45,807 nt of DNA from an uncultured Eubacteriales bacterium (GTDB lineage Bacteria; Bacillota; Clostridia; Lachnospirales; Lachnospiraceae): positions 1 through 45,807 of the forward strand of contig OMVQ01000046.1 of the NCBI GenBank assembly GCA_900314555.1, written 5' to 3'. Within the stretch, counting starts at the first letter, position 1. Every line of letters starts with the position of its first letter. Below, piece by piece: positions 43,046 through 45,807 of the stretch. A model generated the notes under the pieces. The model ran no database searches and was not told the DNA's origin. It saw only the letters and a program-made list of their open reading frames with translations. Position numbers and translations under genes: made by a program.

Positions 43046-43291
43046 ATGGATAAACTTGAAAATCTTATTAGTATGTCTAAACTTAACAATCTCATCAACA
43101 AACAGGAAGAAGAGAAGAAGCAGAAGAAAAAGGTGTGTTGTGTCCTTATAGTAGTAGGTGCAGTGATTGCACTTGCGGCTGTAGCATATGGCATTTATAA
43201 ACATCTCAAACCAGATTATTTAGATGAATTTGATGATGATTTCGAAGATGATGACTTTGAAGAAGACTTCCTCGACGAAGACGAGGAATAA
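43046..43291 (+). CDS. Small membrane-anchored acidic protein (81 aa)
   Basis: Unrecognised, but a common type in Lachnospiraceae. A short helical N-terminus ending in a Lys/Glu-rich coil (about residues 19-29) precedes one membrane segment (about 30-50). The C-terminus is almost purely Asp/Glu/Phe (FDDDFEDDDFEEDFLDEDEE). Shine-Dalgarno AAAGG lies within a hairpin AAGTTC / GAACTT just before the ATG. A terminator follows. Extended -10 TGGTATACT is upstream near 42995. Confidence 0.75.
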   Translation: MDKLENLISMSKLNNLINKQEEEKKQKKKVCCVLIVVGAVIALAAVAYGIYKHLKPDYLDEFDDDFEDDDFEEDFLDEDEE

Positions 43292-43322
43292 AAGCTATAT
43301 TGTGTATAATACAATATAATAG

Positions 43323-43354
43323 AACGGCTATCGTGCAAAACGATAGCTGTTTGA
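43323..43354 (+). terminator. Terminator after the acidic membrane protein
   Basis: AACGGCTATCGT (43323-43334) pairs with ACGATAGCTGTT (43340-43351), loop GCAAA, followed by a short T-run. Confidence 0.8.
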
Positions 43355-43432
43355 ATGTGTAGCGATAAGTTATAATGGTTACAAATGAAATTTAAACCAA
43401 CAGTTTACAAGTTACGGAGGTATGAAAACAAG

Positions 43433-43894
43433 ATGAATGAAAGAAATTCAGCAGGAAAACAGTTGTTATTATTGTTATTAGGGATTTTGATGTGTTGCGG
43501 TGGATTATATCTTTTTTCAACACATGTAAGAGTAGATACAGGATTTAACTTTAGTGGAATGTATAGAAGCTTTGGAATATTTGGTTCCAGAGGTATTCCA
43601 GGTGGACTAGTTGTTATTCCGTTAATCTTAGGTATTGTTATCTGGGTAATCTTTCCAAAGAGTTTTGCAGGAAAACTCGTAACAATATTAGGAGCATTAT
43701 TTATCGTATTTGGTGTTATTTCATCAGTTGAATTAAGATGGATACCTTCAACATTATATGAAATGGTATTAATGCTTGTATTAATATTTGGTGGCGGTGC
43801 ATTAGCACTTCGAATTTTATTTATACCTGATTTGGGTAAGGATAAACCATCTAAGAAGAATAAAATTGATGAAATTAATGATAAATTGAATTAG
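43433..43894 (+). CDS. Four-helix membrane protein of unknown function
   Basis: The 153-residue protein has four hydrophobic segments (about residues 9-28, 54-72, 78-97, 106-128) and a Lys-rich tail. I do not recognise the family. ATG 43433 is the best in-frame start, but GGAGG is 12 bases upstream; between them a four-codon frame (ATG 43422, MKTR) stops in a TGA overlapping the gene's ATG. The frame opens earlier at 43385 without a Shine-Dalgarno. Confidence 0.65.
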   Translation: MNERNSAGKQLLLLLLGILMCCGGLYLFSTHVRVDTGFNFSGMYRSFGIFGSRGIPGGLVVIPLILGIVIWVIFPKSFAGKLVTILGALFIVFGVISSVELRWIPSTLYEMVLMLVLIFGGGALALRILFIPDLGKDKPSKKNKIDEINDKLN

Positions 43895-43951
43895 TTGAGA
43901 AAATGAATTTAAAAAATAAAATTGACTAAATCAATGATAAATTTAATTAAG
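43861..43951 (+). repeat. Imperfect 34-bp direct duplication at the gene end
   Basis: The last codons of the membrane protein (43861-43894, coding KIDEINDKLN) are repeated at 43917-43951 with several changes, after the stop codon. Looks like an old local duplication. Confidence 0.7.
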
Positions 43952-43982
43952 TGGATAAATTTAACGAATTAATAATACATAC

Positions 43983-44020
43983 AAATACTGACAGAGGAGA
44001 AATCTTTTGTCAGTATTTTT
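43983..44020 (+). terminator. Rho-independent terminator
   Basis: AAATACTGACA (43983-43993) pairs with TGTCAGTATTT (44008-44018) and runs into T-rich sequence. Ends the membrane-protein transcript. Confidence 0.88.
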
Positions 44021-44067
44021 AATTTATAGAAAATAATCAGATATATGTCGAAGTGCGAAAATAAAGG

Positions 44068-44097
44068 TTGATATTATGTTCTAATGTAGGATATAAT
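44068..44097 (+). promoter_or_regulatory. Promoter of the rRNA methyltransferase gene
   Basis: TTGATA (44068-44073), 18-bp spacer, TATAAT (44092-44097). Confidence 0.65.
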
Positions 44098-44222
44098 TAT
44101 TTATTATTAAATATGGTAAACTAGATATTACAGATAATTAGATATTACAGAAAATCAGATAAAATTGTAAATTTGTGATTTTAAGAAAATATTATATACA
44201 GAATATAGAAACGAGGTAAACA

Positions 44223-45611
44223 ATGAAAAAAGGTCAGGAATATATAGGTGTAGTTGATGAAATTACATTTCCAAATAAAGGCATAATACATTATGAGGAA
44301 GAACGTGAAGGTGAAAAGGTCATAGTTCCGGTCATTGTAAAAGGAACTCTTCCGGGACAGAAAGTAAGATTTCTTGTAAATAAAAAGCGTTCAGGTAAAT
44401 GTGAAGGTAGATTATTAGAAGTTATAGAGAAGTCTGAGTTAGAAAACAGGATAGCACCCTGTCCACATTTTGGAGTATGTGGAGGTTGTACATATCAGAA
44501 TCTAAGTTATGACAATCAATTAGCATTAAAACGTGAAATGGTTAAGAAGATTATTGATGGTGTAATTAGTGAGCCATATGAATTTCAGGGAATAATAGGA
44601 AGTCCTGATGAATTTGGATATAGAAATAAGATGGAATTCTCATTTGGTGATGAATGTAAAGGGGGAGATTTGGCACTGGGATTGCATAAAAAAGGAAGCT
44701 TTTATGATATTGTGACTGTTGATGATTGTAAGATTGTTAATCAGGATTATAATATGATTCTTACTACGATTTTAGCTTATTTTAAAGAAAGAAATATTCC
44801 TTTTTATCACAAAATGACTAAGGAGGGATATTTAAGACATTTATTAGTAAGAAGAGCAGTTAAAACAGGAGAAATCACGATAAGTCTGGTAACAACGACA
44901 GCACTTTCATTAGATTTACAAGAATTAGTTGACGAACTCTTATCACTTAAAGTCAGTGGTAAAATTGTCGGAATAATGCATATATATAATGACGGACTCG
45001 CAGATATGGTTAGAAGCGACAGAACAGAGGTCTTATACGGAAGTGAATTCTTCTATGAGGAAATATTAGGATTAAAATTCAAGATTTCTACATTTTCATT
45101 CTTCCAGACTAATTCGTTAGGTGCAGAAAAACTTTATGAAAAAGCGAGAGAATTCGTGGGAGAAACAAAGGACAAGCTGATTTTCGATTTATATAGTGGA
45201 ACAGGAACTATTGCGCAGATGCTTGCACCTGTTGCCAAGAAAGTAATAGGAGTAGAAATCGTGGAGGAAGCTGTAGAAGCTGCCAAGGAAAATGCAGCCT
45301 TAAATGGTTTAGATAATTGCGAATTTATTGCAGGAGATGTCCTTAAGGTTATCGATGATATTGAGGATAAACCTGACCTTATTGTTTTGGACCCTCCTAG
45401 AGATGGAATACATCCAAAGGCTTTAGAGAAGATTATTGATTATGGGGTAGACCGAATGGTATATATTTCTTGTAAACCAACCTCGCTTGCAAGAGATTTA
45501 GAGGTGCTGACTGCAAGAGGTTATAGGGTGGAGAAAGTGTGTGCGGTTGACATGTTTCCGGGAACGCCACATGTAGAGTGCGTGACACTGCTCCAAAGGA
45601 AAAATACCTGA
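44223..45611 (+). CDS. rlmD: 23S rRNA (uracil-5-)-methyltransferase, RlmD/RlmCD family
   Basis: TrmA-family m5U methyltransferase with an N-terminal TRAM domain (about residues 1-68) and a 4Fe-4S site (Cys80, Cys86, Cys89 in CPHFGVCGGC, and Cys169). The catalytic domain has FDLYSGTGTIAQ for SAM, LDPPRDG, and the nucleophilic cysteine in YISCKPTSLARDL. It ends HVECVTLLQRK. In Firmicutes a single enzyme (RlmCD) often makes both U747 and U1939 modifications, so the exact target is uncertain. ATG 44223 follows GAGG. The 462-residue length is normal. Confidence 0.94.
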   Translation: MKKGQEYIGVVDEITFPNKGIIHYEEEREGEKVIVPVIVKGTLPGQKVRFLVNKKRSGKCEGRLLEVIEKSELENRIAPCPHFGVCGGCTYQNLSYDNQLALKREMVKKIIDGVISEPYEFQGIIGSPDEFGYRNKMEFSFGDECKGGDLALGLHKKGSFYDIVTVDDCKIVNQDYNMILTTILAYFKERNIPFYHKMTKEGYLRHLLVRRAVKTGEITISLVTTTALSLDLQELVDELLSLKVSGKIVGIMHIYNDGLADMVRSDRTEVLYGSEFFYEEILGLKFKISTFSFFQTNSLGAEKLYEKAREFVGETKDKLIFDLYSGTGTIAQMLAPVAKKVIGVEIVEEAVEAAKENAALNGLDNCEFIAGDVLKVIDDIEDKPDLIVLDPPRDGIHPKALEKIIDYGVDRMVYISCKPTSLARDLEVLTARGYRVEKVCAVDMFPGTPHVECVTLLQRKNT

Positions 45612-45807
45612 AACTCCTTGAATTTAGGCACTTTGAGCGACATATCCTGTTCTCTCAAAGTGACCGAAAAGAGAAGAAAAAGGCAATTTCCAACGGAGTA
45701 AATGTTCAAGTGGTTGTGAAGGTGTAGTTCGGAAACACAAAAATCTATCGTTCATATTTCATCAATAATAACTAACAGTTCAATAAGGTAACAAAGTGGT
45801 CTGAGCC
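45612..45807. other. Window end, non-coding as far as seen
   Basis: After rlmD there is an inverted repeat CACTTTGAG (45629-45637) / CTCAAAGTG (45654-45662) without a T-tract. The remaining 145 bases have no gene I can support. Confidence 0.5.

Larger units (their letters stand above)
43895..44222. other. Intergenic region with terminator and rlmD promoter
   Basis: Holds the second copy of the 34-bp duplication, a terminator at 43983-44020, and a promoter at 44068-44097 (TTGATA, 18-bp spacer, TATAAT) with a leader of about 118 nt. Nothing else of note. Confidence 0.7.

Noticed and set aside
45629..45807. tRNA or other RNA gene at the window end
   Set aside because: Only a 9-bp inverted repeat is visible; no cloverleaf, T-loop sequence or CCA-proximal acceptor stem could be found.

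Overview
The window is about 45.8 kb of AT-rich Firmicutes DNA. It carries 39 protein-coding genes that I can support, and no rRNA, tRNA, CRISPR array, transposase or phage gene that I can see. Gene content (AddAB, MecA, a small acid-soluble spore-type protein, DegV, UPF0340, DUF1836, a YerC-type TrpR relative, a two-gene SufC/SufB-like set, a Cthe_2159-like pectin/cellulose-binding lipoprotein) and codon use point to an anaerobic Lachnospiraceae, probably Lachnospira/Eubacterium eligens-like. That placement is inference from family knowledge, not a database match.

Layout. 1-8.8 kb: a structured leader, addB-addA (double-strand break repair) and an S66 peptidase. 8.9-12.8 kb: a divergent pair made of an XRE regulator with a UPF0340 gene (minus) and an NfeD-like gene with a flotillin (plus). 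Two near-perfect sigma-A promoters there each carry the same 15-bp palindrome just downstream of the -10. 12.9-16.2 kb: spore-type protein, sufC-like and sufB-like genes, mecA. 16.4-25.4 kb: degV, a small hypothetical, Mrp ATPase, signal peptidase I, a membrane protein, a large repeat-bearing lipoprotein, purA, deoC and a convergent membrane protein. 25.4-31 kb: a SEC-C protein behind a terminator-bearing leader, then a response regulator / ABC transporter / histidine kinase locus interrupted by a 517-nt inverted repeat. 31-36.2 kb: membrane protein, methyltransferase, hslO, cspA, PHP phosphatase, YerC-like repressor. 36.4-40.6 kb: DUF1836 protein, then pspA, a zinc-ribbon membrane protein and an SPFH/zinc-ribbon protein (like the Bacillus ydjFGHI envelope-stress set). 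40.6-45.6 kb: pcrA, two small membrane proteins and a 23S rRNA m5U methyltransferase.

The most unusual thing is an interspersed, modular, roughly 140-155-nt leader element, present in seven essentially full or partial copies plus one short remnant. It sits directly in front of six functionally unrelated genes and always ends in the Shine-Dalgarno of the gene it precedes. Each unit has three consecutive hairpins followed by a ribosome-binding site. Between copies the arms change sequence but stay complementary (several compensatory pairs visible by eye). The Shine-Dalgarno segment occurs at both ends of the unit, and two places show units stacked in tandem. This looks like an RNA-structured element that inserts at, or nests in, ribosome-binding sites. 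I do not recognise it as a named family.

Other notable points: a His/Asp/Gly-rich 12-residue repeat in the NfeD-like protein, a possible attenuator in the SEC-C leader, a minimal SufCB-type gene pair, and several dense palindrome clusters in intergenic DNA.
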